A stretch of 35,486 nt of DNA from Rhizobium sullae (GTDB taxonomy: Bacteria > Pseudomonadota > Alphaproteobacteria > Rhizobiales > Rhizobiaceae). The position numbers and the translations under genes were made by a program. Positions 7,076-15,493 of this stretch are shown piece by piece. Within the stretch, counting starts at the first letter, position 1. Every line of letters starts with the position of its first letter. The stretch covers positions 1-35,486 of the forward strand of contig NZ_FWER01000056.1 in the NCBI RefSeq assembly GCF_900169785.1, written 5' to 3'. The notes under the pieces were generated by a model, which was not told where the DNA came from, ran no database searches, and saw nothing but the letters and a program-made list of their open reading frames with translations.

Positions 7076-7113
7076 CAAGGGCGCAATTATACGTCGCTGA
7101 CGCGACGCCCTTG
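7076..7113. other. oriT: oriT, MobQ/Ti-type origin of transfer
   Basis: CAAGGGCG (7076-7083) and CGCCCTTG (7106-7113) are the outer arms, and CGTCGC/GCGACG (7092-7097, 7102-7107) an inner dyad. On the minus strand the sequence ATAATTGCGCCCTT corresponds to the nic region of Ti plasmid and RSF1010 origins (TAAnTGCGCCCT), where the relaxase cuts between G and C. It lies in the divergent interval between traC and traA, its usual place. Confidence 0.93.
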
Positions 7114-7186
7114 CTGAGGCCCGGTCCGGGTCTCTCGCTTCTGACGAACTCATTGATTTTGTTCGCAAGCGGGAAGGAATTTCGCC

Positions 7187-10100
7187 GTGGCCGTCCCTCA
7201 CTTCTCCGTCAGCGTCGTCGCCCGTGGCTCCGGCCGCAGCGCCGTCCTGTCGGCGGCCTACCGGCACTGCGCTAAGATGGAGTTTGAGCGGGAAGCCCGG
7301 ACGATCGACTACACCCGCAAGCAAGGCCTCCTGCATGAGGAGTTCGTCATTCCGGCAGACTCGCCCGAATGGCTGCGTTCGATGATTGCCGATCGCTCGG
7401 TCGCCGGGGCATCCGAGGCCTTCTGGAATAAGGTGGAGGGCTTCGAGAAGCGATCCGACGCGCAGCTCGCCAAGGACGTCACCATAGCCCTGCCGCTCGA
7501 GCTGACGGCCGAGCAGAACATCGCGCTCATGCGCGACTTTGTCGAGCGGCACATCACTGCGAAGGGCATGGTCGCCGACTGGGTCTATCACGACGCTCCA
7601 GGCAATCCTCATGTCCACCTCATGACCACATTGCGCCCGCTGACCGAAGACGGTTTCGGTTCGAAGAAGGTCGCGGTGCTCGCCCCGGACGGCAAGCCGA
7701 TCCGCAATGACGCCGGCAAGATCGTCTATGAGCTATGGGCCGGCAGCACTGAGGATTTCAATGCGTTTCGCGACGGCTGGTTTGCCTGCCAGAACAAACA
7801 TCTGGCGCTTGCTGGTTTGGATATCCACATGGATGGCCGTTCCTTCGAAAAGCAGGGTATTCCGCTTGAGCCGACCGTTCACCTCGGCGTCGGCGTCAAA
7901 GCCATCGAGCGCAAGGCGGAGCAATCCGATCGGCCGCGGGAGACCTCGGCGAGTAAGCTCGAACGCGTCGAGCTTCAGGAGGAGCGCCGCAGCGAGAACG
8001 CGCGGCGCATCCAGCGCCGTCCGGAGATTGTGCTCGACCTGATCACCCGGGAGAAGAGCGTCTTCGACGAACGCGATGTTGCGAAGGTGTTGTATCGCTA
8101 TATCGACGATGTCGCTCTGTTCCAAAGTCTGATGGTCCGCATTTTGCGAAGTCCGGAAGCGCTCCCGCTCGAACGCGAGCGGATCACCTTTGCGACAGGT
8201 ATTCGGAAACCCGCGAAGTACACCACGCGCGAGATGATCCGGCTTGAAGCCGAGATGGCCAATCGCGCGATCTGGCTCTCCGGTCGCGCCTCCCATGGCG
8301 TCCGTGAGGTGGTGCTGCAGGCGACCTTTGCGCGGCATGCCCGTTTGTCGGATGAGCAGCGAACTGCCATCGAACATGTCGCCGGGGCCACGCGGATTGC
8401 CGCTGTTATCGGCCGCGCCGGCGCCGGCAAGACGACGATGATGAAGGCTGCGCGCGAGGCGTGGGAAACGGCCGGCTATCGTGTGGTCGGCGGAGCATTG
8501 GCTGGCAAAGCCGCCGAAGGTTTGGAGAAGGAAAGTGGCATCGTTTCCCGCACACTGTCGTCCTGGGAGCTGCGCTGGAACCAGGGCCGTAACCAGATCG
8601 ACGACAAGACGGTTTTTGTGCTGGACGAGGCCGGCATGGTGTCGTCGCGGCAGATGGCGCTGTTCGTTGAAGCCGTCACCAGGGCCGGCGCCAAACTGGT
8701 TCTGGTCGGCGACCCCGAACAGCTTCAGCCGATCGAGGCGGGTGCCGCCTTCCGCGCGATTGCCGACCGGATCGGCTATGCCGAACTCGAAACCATCTAT
8801 CGTCAGCGGCAGCAATGGATGTGCGACGCCTCGCTCGATCTGGCGCGCGGCAACGTCGCCAAAGCGGTCGATGCCTATCGCGCAAATGGGCACGTCAGGG
8901 GGTTGGACCTCAAGGCGCAAGCGGTCGAACGCCTCATTGCCGATTGGAACCACGACTACGACCCTTCGAAGACCAGCCTGATCCTCGCACACCTTCGCCG
9001 CGACGTCCGAAAGCTCAACGATATGGCCCGCGCCAAGCTGGTCGAGCGCGGCGTCGTCGCAGACGGATTTCCGTTCAAGACAGAGGACGGAACCCGCATG
9101 TTCGCGACCGGCGACCAGATCATGTTCCTCAAGAACGAGGGCAGCCTTGGCGTCAAGAACGGCATGCTCGCAAAGGTGCTTGAAGCCGTACCTGGCCGGA
9201 TCGTTGCGGAGATCGGTGACGGCGAGCACCGCCGTCAGGTTACGATCGAGCAGCGCTTCTACAGCAACCTCGATCACGGCTATGCGACCACGATCCATAA
9301 GAGCCAGGGCGCGACCGTCGACCGCGTGAAAGTGCTGGCCTCGCTGTCGCTGGACCGTCATCTCACCTACGTTGCTATGACACGCCATCGCGAGGATCTC
9401 GCCGTCTATTACGGTCGCCGCTCCTTTGCCAAATCCGGTGGCCTTATCCCGATCCTGTCGCGCCGGAACGCCAAGGAGACGACCCTCGATTACGAGAAGG
9501 CGTCGTTCTACCGGCAGGCATTACACTTCGCGGAAGCCCGCGGCCTTCATCTCGTCAACGTCGCCCGCACGATCGCGCGCGATCGTCTCGAATGGACCGT
9601 CCGGCAGAAACAGAAGCTCGCCGATCTCGGCGCCCGTCTTGCCGCCATCGGCGCGGCGCTCGGACTGGTCCGCGGCAGCAGCAAGCAAGCAATCCCGAAC
9701 ACGATCAAGGAGGCCAAGCCCATGGTGTCAGGCATCACCACCTTCCCGAAATCGCTCGAGCAGGCTGTCGAGGACAAGCTCGCCGCCGATCCCGGTCTGA
9801 AAAAACAATGGGAGGACGTCTCGACCCGCTTCCATCTCGTCTACGCGCAGCCGGAAGCGGCCTTCAAGGCCATCAATGTCGATGCGATGGTCCAAGACCA
9901 GTCGGTGGCGCAGTCCACCCTCGCAAAGATTGCCGGCGAGCCAGAGAGCTTCGGCGCCCTCAAGGGCAAGACAGGTCTTCTCGCCAGCCGCGCCGATAAG
10001 CAGGATCGAGATAAAGCAGTTGCCAATGTGCCGGCGCTCGCCCGAAATCTTGAACGCTACCTTCGTGAGCGGGCCGAGGCCGAATTTAAACATGAGACGG

Positions 10101-10513
10101 AGGAGCGCGCGGTCCGACTCAAGGTTTCGGTCGACATCCCGGCGCTCTCTCCAGCGGCCAAGCAAACGCTCGAACGCGTGCGCGATGCGATCGATCGCAA
10201 CGATCTTCCGGCAGGCCTCGAATATGCGCTGGCCGACAAAATGGTGAAGGCCGAACTCGAAGGTTTCGCTAAGGCTGTGTCCGAGCGCTTCGGAGAACGG
10301 ACATTCCTGCCTTTGGCTGCGAAAGACACTGATGGCAAGACCTTCGAGACCGTCACAGCAGGAATGACGGCCGGCCAGAAGGCGGAGGTCCAGTCTGCGT
10401 GGAATTCCATGCGTTTGGTCCAGCAACTTGCCGCTTATGAACGAACGACGGAAGCGCTCAAGCAGGCCGAGACGCTGCGGCAAACCAAGAGCCAAGGGCT
10501 CTCGCTGAAATGA
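7187..10513 (+). CDS. traA: TraA relaxase-helicase
   Basis: A 1108-residue protein that nicks oriT, remains covalently attached to the 5' end and unwinds the strand to be transferred. The N-terminal MobQ/MobA_MobL domain (residues 1-~230) has the candidate catalytic Tyr25 (LSAAYRH) and the metal-binding histidines H135, H142 and H144 (HDAPGNPHVHLM). The central RecD/TraI-like helicase has Walker A GRAGAGKTT at about 409-417, VLDEAGM near 478-484, GDPEQLQP, and the late motif YATTIHKSQGATVD. The C-terminal ~300 residues are the Ti-type TraA tail. GTG at 7187 is the start; GGAAGGA is 10 bp upstream. The stop overlaps the traF ATG. Confidence 0.97.
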   Translation: MAVPHFSVSVVARGSGRSAVLSAAYRHCAKMEFEREARTIDYTRKQGLLHEEFVIPADSPEWLRSMIADRSVAGASEAFWNKVEGFEKRSDAQLAKDVTIALPLELTAEQNIALMRDFVERHITAKGMVADWVYHDAPGNPHVHLMTTLRPLTEDGFGSKKVAVLAPDGKPIRNDAGKIVYELWAGSTEDFNAFRDGWFACQNKHLALAGLDIHMDGRSFEKQGIPLEPTVHLGVGVKAIERKAEQSDRPRETSASKLERVELQEERRSENARRIQRRPEIVLDLITREKSVFDERDVAKVLYRYIDDVALFQSLMVRILRSPEALPLERERITFATGIRKPAKYTTREMIRLEAEMANRAIWLSGRASHGVREVVLQATFARHARLSDEQRTAIEHVAGATRIAAVIGRAGAGKTTMMKAAREAWETAGYRVVGGALAGKAAEGLEKESGIVSRTLSSWELRWNQGRNQIDDKTVFVLDEAGMVSSRQMALFVEAVTRAGAKLVLVGDPEQLQPIEAGAAFRAIADRIGYAELETIYRQRQQWMCDASLDLARGNVAKAVDAYRANGHVRGLDLKAQAVERLIADWNHDYDPSKTSLILAHLRRDVRKLNDMARAKLVERGVVADGFPFKTEDGTRMFATGDQIMFLKNEGSLGVKNGMLAKVLEAVPGRIVAEIGDGEHRRQVTIEQRFYSNLDHGYATTIHKSQGATVDRVKVLASLSLDRHLTYVAMTRHREDLAVYYGRRSFAKSGGLIPILSRRNAKETTLDYEKASFYRQALHFAEARGLHLVNVARTIARDRLEWTVRQKQKLADLGARLAAIGAALGLVRGSSKQAIPNTIKEAKPMVSGITTFPKSLEQAVEDKLAADPGLKKQWEDVSTRFHLVYAQPEAAFKAINVDAMVQDQSVAQSTLAKIAGEPESFGALKGKTGLLASRADKQDRDKAVANVPALARNLERYLRERAEAEFKHETEERAVRLKVSVDIPALSPAAKQTLERVRDAIDRNDLPAGLEYALADKMVKAELEGFAKAVSERFGERTFLPLAAKDTDGKTFETVTAGMTAGQKAEVQSAWNSMRLVQQLAAYERTTEALKQAETLRQTKSQGLSLK

Positions 10514-11073
10514 CCGGGGCTGCAACCCGCCGGTCGATGACCACGCAGCGACGACGAGCCATTGTGGTTCTGTCGATGGCGGCGGTGGCCGCCATCCTGC
10601 TGGTGGTGACTGCCGTCGCCGGCGGCTACCGCATCAATCTGACACCGAGCGAGCCACTCGGCCTGTGGCGCATTATCCCGCTCCATCGACCGGCAGCAGT
10701 CGACGACCTCCTGTTCATCTGCCCGCCGGAAACCGCGGCGATGCGGGCAGCGAGGGCACGAGGCTATCTCCGTTCTGGTTCCTGCCCAGGCGGCGTCGCA
10801 CCGTTGATCAAGACAGTGATCGCCGTTGCAGGACAGCATGTCGAAATCGGCGTCAGCGTGAGCGTAGATGGGCGGGAGGTTTCCTCTTCCAGTCTCGCAC
10901 TACGAGATGGAAAAGGCCGGCCGTTGACGCCCTTTCCGAGCGGCATCGTACCGCCAGGATATGTCTTCCTGCATTCCGCATTCCCCGGCTCCTATGACTC
11001 CCGGTATTTTGGCCCGGTGCCGATCTCCGGCATTCTCGGTCGGGCGCAAGAGGTGTTCACCTATGAGCCGTGA
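10510..11073 (+). CDS. traF: TraF, pilin-maturation peptidase
   Basis: A 187-residue S26-type serine peptidase of the inner membrane. One membrane helix (about 17-39) anchors it. The catalytic Ser is S47 in SEPLGLWRI and the Lys is K101 in PLIKTVIAVAG; the conserved YDSRYFGPV follows near 162. By analogy with RP4 TraF it processes and cyclises the TrbC pilin subunit, whose gene is at 25188-25571. Its ATG overlaps the traA stop (ATGA), and its own end overlaps traB by 11 bp, so traA-traF-traB are translationally coupled. The second ATG (MTTQRR, codon 10) is a possible alternative start. Confidence 0.94.
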   Translation: MTGAATRRSMTTQRRRAIVVLSMAAVAAILLVVTAVAGGYRINLTPSEPLGLWRIIPLHRPAAVDDLLFICPPETAAMRAARARGYLRSGSCPGGVAPLIKTVIAVAGQHVEIGVSVSVDGREVSSSSLALRDGKGRPLTPFPSGIVPPGYVFLHSAFPGSYDSRYFGPVPISGILGRAQEVFTYEP

Positions 11074-12229
11074 CTACCTTCGGCCGGCGCTGTTGATTTT
11101 CGCTTCGATCGCGATCGGCATGATGGGCTGGAGCGGCTATGTGTTGCTCCTTCCTGTCGCACTGGGGTTTCCCGTTCTGTGGTCGATCGCGCGAACGAGA
11201 TTGGTGGCGGCACTTGTCTCCGCCGGATATTTCCTGGCCGCATCACGTGGTTTGCCGCAAGGCGTAGCGGCGTTCTATTCGTCGGACGTCTGGCCGGGCC
11301 TTCTGCTCTGGCTGTGCGCGTCTTTGAGCTTCGTTGCCGTGCATACGGTCCTCTGGACGAAGAACAGCGGAGTTCGTCCGTTTCGCTATCTTCTGGCAGC
11401 CATCATCATGTCGATTCCGCCTTTCGGTGTCACGGGCTGGGCTCATCCAGTTACGGCTGCGGGTGCTCTGTTCCCGGGATTGGGATGGTGGGGCCTTGGC
11501 TGCATGACAGCTGGCCTTGCGGGCCTCGTAACCCGCATTTGGCCAGCTGTCGCCATCACCTTCGCAGGCCTTTGGCTGTGGTCCGCCGCATCGTGGACAG
11601 AGCCGGGTCTACCCAATGGCTGGCGCGGTGTCGACCTCGAATTGGGCCCTTCGCTCGGTCGGAACGCCGGTCTTCACCGCCAGCGTGACCTGATCGCAAC
11701 GGTGCGGAATGCGGCCAGTGATGGCGCACGCTACGTGGTGCTGCCGGAAACTGCGCTCGGTTTCTGGACACCGACCGTGGCGCGGCTTTGGACGAGCGCG
11801 TCCGGCGATACCGATGCGACGGTCATCGCCGGCGCAACGGTGCTCGATGCCACCGGCTACGACAATGTCCTCGTCGCGATCGACGGGAAGGGCGGAAGCA
11901 GCATCCTCTATCGCGAACGCATGCCGGTTCCCGGTTCGATGTGGCAGCCGTGGCGTTTCTTGTTCGGGGAGAGTGGCGGTGCCAGGGCGGATTTTTTTGC
12001 GAACCCGGTCGTCCCGATCGGTGCCAGCCGGGCAGCGCCGCTGATCTGCTACGAGCAGCTGATCGTTTGGCCGATCCTGCAAGCCATGCTGCACGATCCG
12101 GACTTTGTCGTCGCCGTCGGAAACGGCTGGTGGACCGAAGGGACCTCAATCGTCGCCATCCAGCGCGCCGCTACGACGGCCTGGGCGAAGCTCTTCGCAA
12201 AACCGCTTGTTGTTGCCTTCAACACCTGA
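11063..12229 (+). CDS. traB: TraB, nitrilase-fold conjugal transfer membrane protein
   Basis: A 388-residue protein starting MSRDYLRPALLIF, with about six membrane helices in the first 180 residues and a carbon-nitrogen hydrolase domain after that, the arrangement of apolipoprotein N-acyltransferase and Ti-plasmid TraB. The nitrilase-fold active-site positions are E229 (LPETALGFW) and C329 (APLICYEQL). At the usual Lys position the sequence reads YRERMPVPG, so an Arg stands there, which puts hydrolase activity in doubt. Ti-type TraB improves transfer, but its reaction is unknown. The ATG at 11063 inside the traF end is preferred over the longer upstream frame because it starts just before the first membrane helix. 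Confidence 0.92.
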   Translation: MSRDYLRPALLIFASIAIGMMGWSGYVLLLPVALGFPVLWSIARTRLVAALVSAGYFLAASRGLPQGVAAFYSSDVWPGLLLWLCASLSFVAVHTVLWTKNSGVRPFRYLLAAIIMSIPPFGVTGWAHPVTAAGALFPGLGWWGLGCMTAGLAGLVTRIWPAVAITFAGLWLWSAASWTEPGLPNGWRGVDLELGPSLGRNAGLHRQRDLIATVRNAASDGARYVVLPETALGFWTPTVARLWTSASGDTDATVIAGATVLDATGYDNVLVAIDGKGGSSILYRERMPVPGSMWQPWRFLFGESGGARADFFANPVVPIGASRAAPLICYEQLIVWPILQAMLHDPDFVVAVGNGWWTEGTSIVAIQRAATTAWAKLFAKPLVVAFNT

Positions 12230-12245
12230 GTGCTCAGGAGACACC

Positions 12246-12866
12246 ATGATCGACGCAGCCCTGATAAAAGAATGCGCAGACCCTTCTCTCAAGCCCGCGA
12301 TCGTCGAGCAGTTCGTGATGGCCGCGGGCTCGGCCGATCCCCTCGCCGTCACCGTCAAATCAGGCGGCCGATTGATCCTCGGTCCGAAAGCGGCATCGGC
12401 CGAGGAGGCGATGGCGATCGTGCGCCAATATGCTGGTCAGGCGGTCGTTCGCGTTGGGCTGACCCAGTTCCCCGCTGGCGTGGGAGTCAAGGAACCGGCG
12501 GATCTGAAACCCGACCTTGTCGATGCCTGCCAAAACCTTCGCAAAGGCACGGCGATGTTCGCCAAGGTCCTCAGGATCGTTGCGAAATGGTATGGCAACC
12601 CCACGAGCAAAGACGTCCTCCCCCAGATTTTCGAGGATGCGCTTTACGCATGGAAGACTGGTGAGTTTGAGGGCTTGAGCGTGTTTCAAGCGGAGGATCC
12701 TGGCGGGGCACTCGCCAACCAAAGGAAACCGCGGGACGAAGAATCGAAGGCGGATACAGTCGATACCTGGGCTCCGCTGCCGACTGAGGGTGAACCTTCG
12801 GACGAAAAGAAAACTGGCACTGCGGGGATACGGGTCGATCTTTCCCGCATTGGTGGTCAGCAATAG
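12246..12866 (+). CDS. traH: TraH conjugal transfer protein
   Basis: A 206-residue protein starting MIDAALIKECADPSLKPAIV, matching the Ti-type TraH family by sequence and by position at the end of traAFBH. CAGGAG precedes the ATG. The N-terminal domain (1-~150) is compact; the C-terminal 50 residues are polar and probably disordered (RKPRDEESKADTVDT). There is no signal peptide. The function is not defined; it is unrelated to F-plasmid TraH. No clear terminator follows, only a T tract near 12881. Confidence 0.9.
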   Translation: MIDAALIKECADPSLKPAIVEQFVMAAGSADPLAVTVKSGGRLILGPKAASAEEAMAIVRQYAGQAVVRVGLTQFPAGVGVKEPADLKPDLVDACQNLRKGTAMFAKVLRIVAKWYGNPTSKDVLPQIFEDALYAWKTGEFEGLSVFQAEDPGGALANQRKPRDEESKADTVDTWAPLPTEGEPSDEKKTGTAGIRVDLSRIGGQQ

Positions 12867-12925
12867 CGTTGAGTTCGTCTTTTTTTGCATGTTCGGTCGA
12901 GCGAAAACTCATCGCGAGTCCAAAA

Positions 12926-12965
12926 GCATGAAATTAGTGTGTTTCCGACGCATGAACTTAGTGTG
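12926..12965. repeat. two direct repeats with 24-bp period
   Basis: GCATGAAATTAGTGTG (12926-12941) recurs as GCATGAACTTAGTGTG (12950-12965), 15 of 16 identical, 24 bp apart. It lies in the 165-bp gap between traH and the toxin gene, at the left edge of the accessory insert. It could be an operator pair or a remnant end of a mobile element of the kind with repeated terminal sites. Confidence 0.55.
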
Positions 12966-13031
12966 AGCCAGATAGATAACGTCGGGGCATGGGATCCGGA
13001 TCGATCTGTCAAGATTGGCGGGAATTGATCT

Positions 13032-13406
13032 TCACTCTGGCAGTGCATAGCGCGTCAGCAGAGCCTCGCCCTCTTCGATGGCGATCTCGATCACCTCGTT
13101 CACCAGATCCGGAGAAGCGGCGAGTTCCTGCAGAACGAGCGTGAACAATTCCCGCTGCTGTCCCGGCAGAACTTGCGGCACGATGATTACCAGGCCGGCA
13201 TGCAGATCCTCTCGCGCATAGAGTTTCCTGAAGTCACGGGCATTGTTCGTCACGAAGGTAAAATCTTCCGCGACGATCCGAGGCATCAGATCCCAATCGG
13301 TCTCGCCGCTAAGGCCTAGCCAATTGACGTGAAAGCAATCGTGGCCGTGATGTTGAGCCACGGCCACGAGCGATGTGTGCAGGCATTCATCGACGAGAAA
13401 CTTCAC
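13032..13406 (-). CDS. DUF5615 family PIN-like toxin
   Basis: A 124-residue protein starting MKFLVDECLHTSLVAVAQHH, which is the DUF5615 PIN-like pattern: an N-terminal FLVDE.L acidic site, a central DWDLMPRIVAEDFTFVTNN with conserved acidic residues and the VTNN.RDF segment. PIN-fold toxins are metal-dependent ribonucleases; the family is usually annotated as the toxin of a pair with a DUF433 antitoxin. That partner is the gene directly upstream, overlapping by 4 bp (ATGA at 13403-13406). Cytoplasmic. The activity is inferred from the family and has not been shown here. Confidence 0.85.
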   Translation of the reverse strand: MKFLVDECLHTSLVAVAQHHGHDCFHVNWLGLSGETDWDLMPRIVAEDFTFVTNNARDFRKLYAREDLHAGLVIIVPQVLPGQQRELFTLVLQELAASPDLVNEVIEIAIEEGEALLTRYALPE

Positions 13407-14035
13407 GAAGCCGTGCCCGAGGGCTTTTCGGTACCGGCCTTTCCGAGAGGCAAGCGCTTCACCGACTTCACTTTCAGTCCCTGCTCCGACAACTTTCGTG
13501 GCCGCCCACGGGCAGGATGAGCCGCTACCCAGATTTCGGCGAGGTCCACCATGCGCGCAGTGAGAGCCGGATAGCCCTCGACGATCTCGTCCGTGGCAGC
13601 GCCTTGCAATTTCATCGCAGCGATTGTTCGGACTGGAACGCGCGTGCCTTTGAAGACCGGCTCGCCGCCAACCAAGCCTTTCACGCTGTGGATGATCTTG
13701 TCCGCTTCCCTGAGTGCTTCGCCGCGCGCGGCCAAGTGCTCCCTCGCTCTTGCGACGTCGACGATCAGATAGTCGTCCGCTCTGACCGTGTCGGCTTCAG
13801 GATTTTCGTCGATGGCGGCAAAGAGGCGTTTCCGGCGCTCGGCGGAAAGGATCGAACCGACGCCGAACCAGAGCTTCAGGCGCAGCAGATCGTCGTCAGT
13901 GATCGCACGGCTTCGGTGGCTGGTAGAGGGTCTTCCAATGATCCGTTTGTCGATCGCGTTGTGTACCGACTTGATGCCAATCTCACTCACGGCAGCCGCC
14001 TCAGTGGGTGTGTATTCGCGAAGTGCTGCAGCCAT
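13403..14035 (-). CDS. DUF433 domain antitoxin-like protein
   Basis: A 210-residue protein. The N-terminal part (REYTPTEAAAVSEIGIKSVH, about 7-26) looks like a helix-turn-helix, and the DUF433 region (GLVGGEPVFKGTRVPVRTIA, about 118-180) carries the conserved GEP..KGTR.PV core and the TDEIVEGYP helix. A basic C-terminal tail follows. Stand-alone DUF433 antitoxins are near 75 residues, so this is the long form with an added DNA-binding-like N-terminus, fitting an autoregulatory antitoxin. AAGGAG is 7 bp upstream of the ATG, and a sigma-70-like promoter lies close by. It is the first gene of the pair with the DUF5615 toxin. Confidence 0.85.
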   Translation of the reverse strand: MAAALREYTPTEAAAVSEIGIKSVHNAIDKRIIGRPSTSHRSRAITDDDLLRLKLWFGVGSILSAERRKRLFAAIDENPEADTVRADDYLIVDVARAREHLAARGEALREADKIIHSVKGLVGGEPVFKGTRVPVRTIAAMKLQGAATDEIVEGYPALTARMVDLAEIWVAAHPARGRPRKLSEQGLKVKSVKRLPLGKAGTEKPSGTAS

Positions 14036-14054
14036 AATTATTCTCCTTCGAAAG

Positions 14055-14082
14055 AATATATATGATGCGTGGGCATTTGCAA
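14055..14082 (-). promoter_or_regulatory. candidate promoter of the toxin-antitoxin operon
   Basis: On the minus strand TTGCAA (14077-14082) and TATATT (14055-14060) are 16 bp apart, and the start codon is about 20 bp downstream of the -10 box. The -10 region is clearly AT-rich in a GC-rich setting. Confidence 0.5.
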
Positions 14083-14302
14083 TGTGGATCGCACAAATGA
14101 ATTCTCGTCATTGCCGGCTGGGCATGAACCCGGCAGTCCGCAAGACAACTTCTCTTAATCGTCAAGCTCGGTGGTTGGCATCTGAGGCTCCTTCGGCGGC
14201 CGCTTCAGCATCAGTCGCCGACGGCCTATGCGCGGAGACTAGGCGAAGAACGAGCGGCACGCCCGTAGCATCACGGAAGTTACCGGTAGGGAAAGCTGCT
14301 AG

Positions 14303-14338
14303 CTATGGTCGGGCATGCGCCTATGGTCGGGCATGCGC
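14303..14338. repeat. perfect 18-bp tandem duplication
   Basis: CTATGGTCGGGCATGCGC occurs twice head to tail. The rest of the 14036-14340 interval holds only the toxin-antitoxin promoter; I see no gene there. The duplication is just downstream of the chimeric ORF end (minus strand) and includes the palindrome GCATGC. Confidence 0.75.
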
Positions 14339-14340
14339 CT

Positions 14341-15081
14341 CTAGTCAGGCGGCGCAGCGGCCGCGCTCGCGATCGCTGCCTCCACGCCGTCCGGTACTGG
14401 TAGTCCCACCTTTCGAAGTCCTGAAGCCAGGCGCAACTGGTCCTCGGGCCGGTAGTTTCTTATCGTGAGCTCAGCCAGAATGTTGCGGATAAAATCCGGA
14501 CGCATCCGCATGAACGTCTCGCCCGCTCGACGGGCCCCATCCGGCATACCGGCCTCCGCATAGATGACGGCGGCCACGACGTGGAAGAGCGGGAACCTCT
14601 GGAGGTCGGCCTGTTTGATTCCGGCAGCCGCTGCCGGGTAGTCTCCAAGCATGTAGGCCGCAAGGGCGCGGATTCCGTGATAGTACCCGCCTCCGCCCGG
14701 ATTGAGCGTGATTGCCCGGTCCAAAAGCTCCGCGCTGCGAATGTAAAAATTCGTAGCCGCCTCTGGGCTGAAAGTCGTCTCGGCATAGGTGATTTCAGCG
14801 ACATTCATGCAAAGAACGCTGCAATCGTCATATTCAACCCTTCCCTCGTAGCAACGACCGTCCAAAAAGGACATCCGGTCGGCTGGCGATAGTTCTGCCC
14901 AGAACCCGTCCGTCGCGACCAGCAGCCTCCCCGCCACCAGATCGATGTTCGTGACTTCCGGCGCAACGAATCCCCTGGAACGGAAGCTCCGGACGAGACG
15001 GTGGCGTGCAGGAAATTTGGCGAGTTCGGGAACGGCACTTTTGCCAAGGCATTCGCAAGTGTATGGGGTTCTGTTCGCCAC
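14341..15081 (-). CDS. chimeric ORF: PP2C phosphatase tail joined to TPR-like cyclase tail
   Basis: An intact 246-codon frame from a GTG at 15081, bounded by an in-frame TGA 18 bp upstream. Residues 1 to ~91 resemble the C-terminal third of a PP2C-type phosphatase (RLLVATDGFWAEL, then EYDDCSVLCM); the N-terminal metal-binding motifs are absent. Residues 92-246 resemble the TPR-containing C-terminus of rhizobial adenylate/guanylate cyclases (AITLNPGGGGYYHGIRALAA, then MRPDFIRNILAEL and NYRPEDQLRL). The switch is near base 14808. Neither part has a complete catalytic domain. It is probably a fusion of two gene remnants after deletion, and may not be functional. No convincing ribosome binding site was found. 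Confidence 0.6.
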   Translation of the reverse strand: MANRTPYTCECLGKSAVPELAKFPARHRLVRSFRSRGFVAPEVTNIDLVAGRLLVATDGFWAELSPADRMSFLDGRCYEGRVEYDDCSVLCMNVAEITYAETTFSPEAATNFYIRSAELLDRAITLNPGGGGYYHGIRALAAYMLGDYPAAAAGIKQADLQRFPLFHVVAAVIYAEAGMPDGARRAGETFMRMRPDFIRNILAELTIRNYRPEDQLRLASGLRKVGLPVPDGVEAAIASAAAAPPD

Positions 15082-15159
15082 TGGATTTCGGACTTGTCAG
15101 CTACTTCGCCGAAAAGACAATCACCCGCATGTGTCTTGGCTTTTCATTTCAAGTGTCCG

Positions 15160-15180
15160 CTGTCCTAGGACTGAGGACAG
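15160..15180. repeat. 7-bp inverted repeat between the XRE gene and the chimeric ORF
   Basis: CTGTCCT (15160-15166) and AGGACAG (15174-15180) flank a 7-nt loop that itself starts with AGGAC. It could be a weak terminator for the XRE gene on the minus strand, but no T tract follows. Confidence 0.25.
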
Positions 15181-15259
15181 CAGGCCACACTCCACGCAGG
15201 TTGTCAAAACCAATGAAAGGCTGCGCGCCGCTACTACACCTCGCACTGCGATGAGGCCG

Positions 15260-15472
15260 TCATCCAGATTTTGTCACAAGCTCGCCGGGGTCGACACCCA
15301 GCGCCTCGGCGATCTGGCCGAGGACCGTGACGCTGGCGGAAACATCGGCGCGCTCAATCGCCCCGATATAGCGCGCGCTCAGGCTCGACCGGTCCGCCAG
15401 TTCTTCCTGCGTCAGTTGCTTGCCATGACGTATCCGACGCAGATTAATCGCCATGACCTCCTTGAGATCCAT
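15260..15472 (-). CDS. small XRE-family helix-turn-helix regulator
   Basis: A 70-residue protein that is essentially one Cro/C1-type HTH: INLRRIRHGKQLTQEELADR then SLSARYIGAIERADVSASVT and IAEALGVDPGEL. The start at 15470-15472 (MDLKEVMAINLRRIR) matches the usual start of this rhizobial subfamily; a longer frame upstream (to 15532) would run through a double palindrome that looks like its operator. The palindromes lie 22-50 bp upstream of the ATG, suggesting autorepression. The downstream chimeric ORF is on the same strand after 178 bp. The target beyond itself is unknown. Confidence 0.85.
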   Translation of the reverse strand: MDLKEVMAINLRRIRHGKQLTQEELADRSSLSARYIGAIERADVSASVTVLGQIAEALGVDPGELVTKSG

Positions 15473-15493
15473 GACGCGAGCGGAGCCTGAATA

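Noticed and set aside
7733..9388. 551-codon minus-strand frame
   Set aside because: Antisense to the TraA relaxase-helicase; long shadow frames are common in GC-rich coding DNA.
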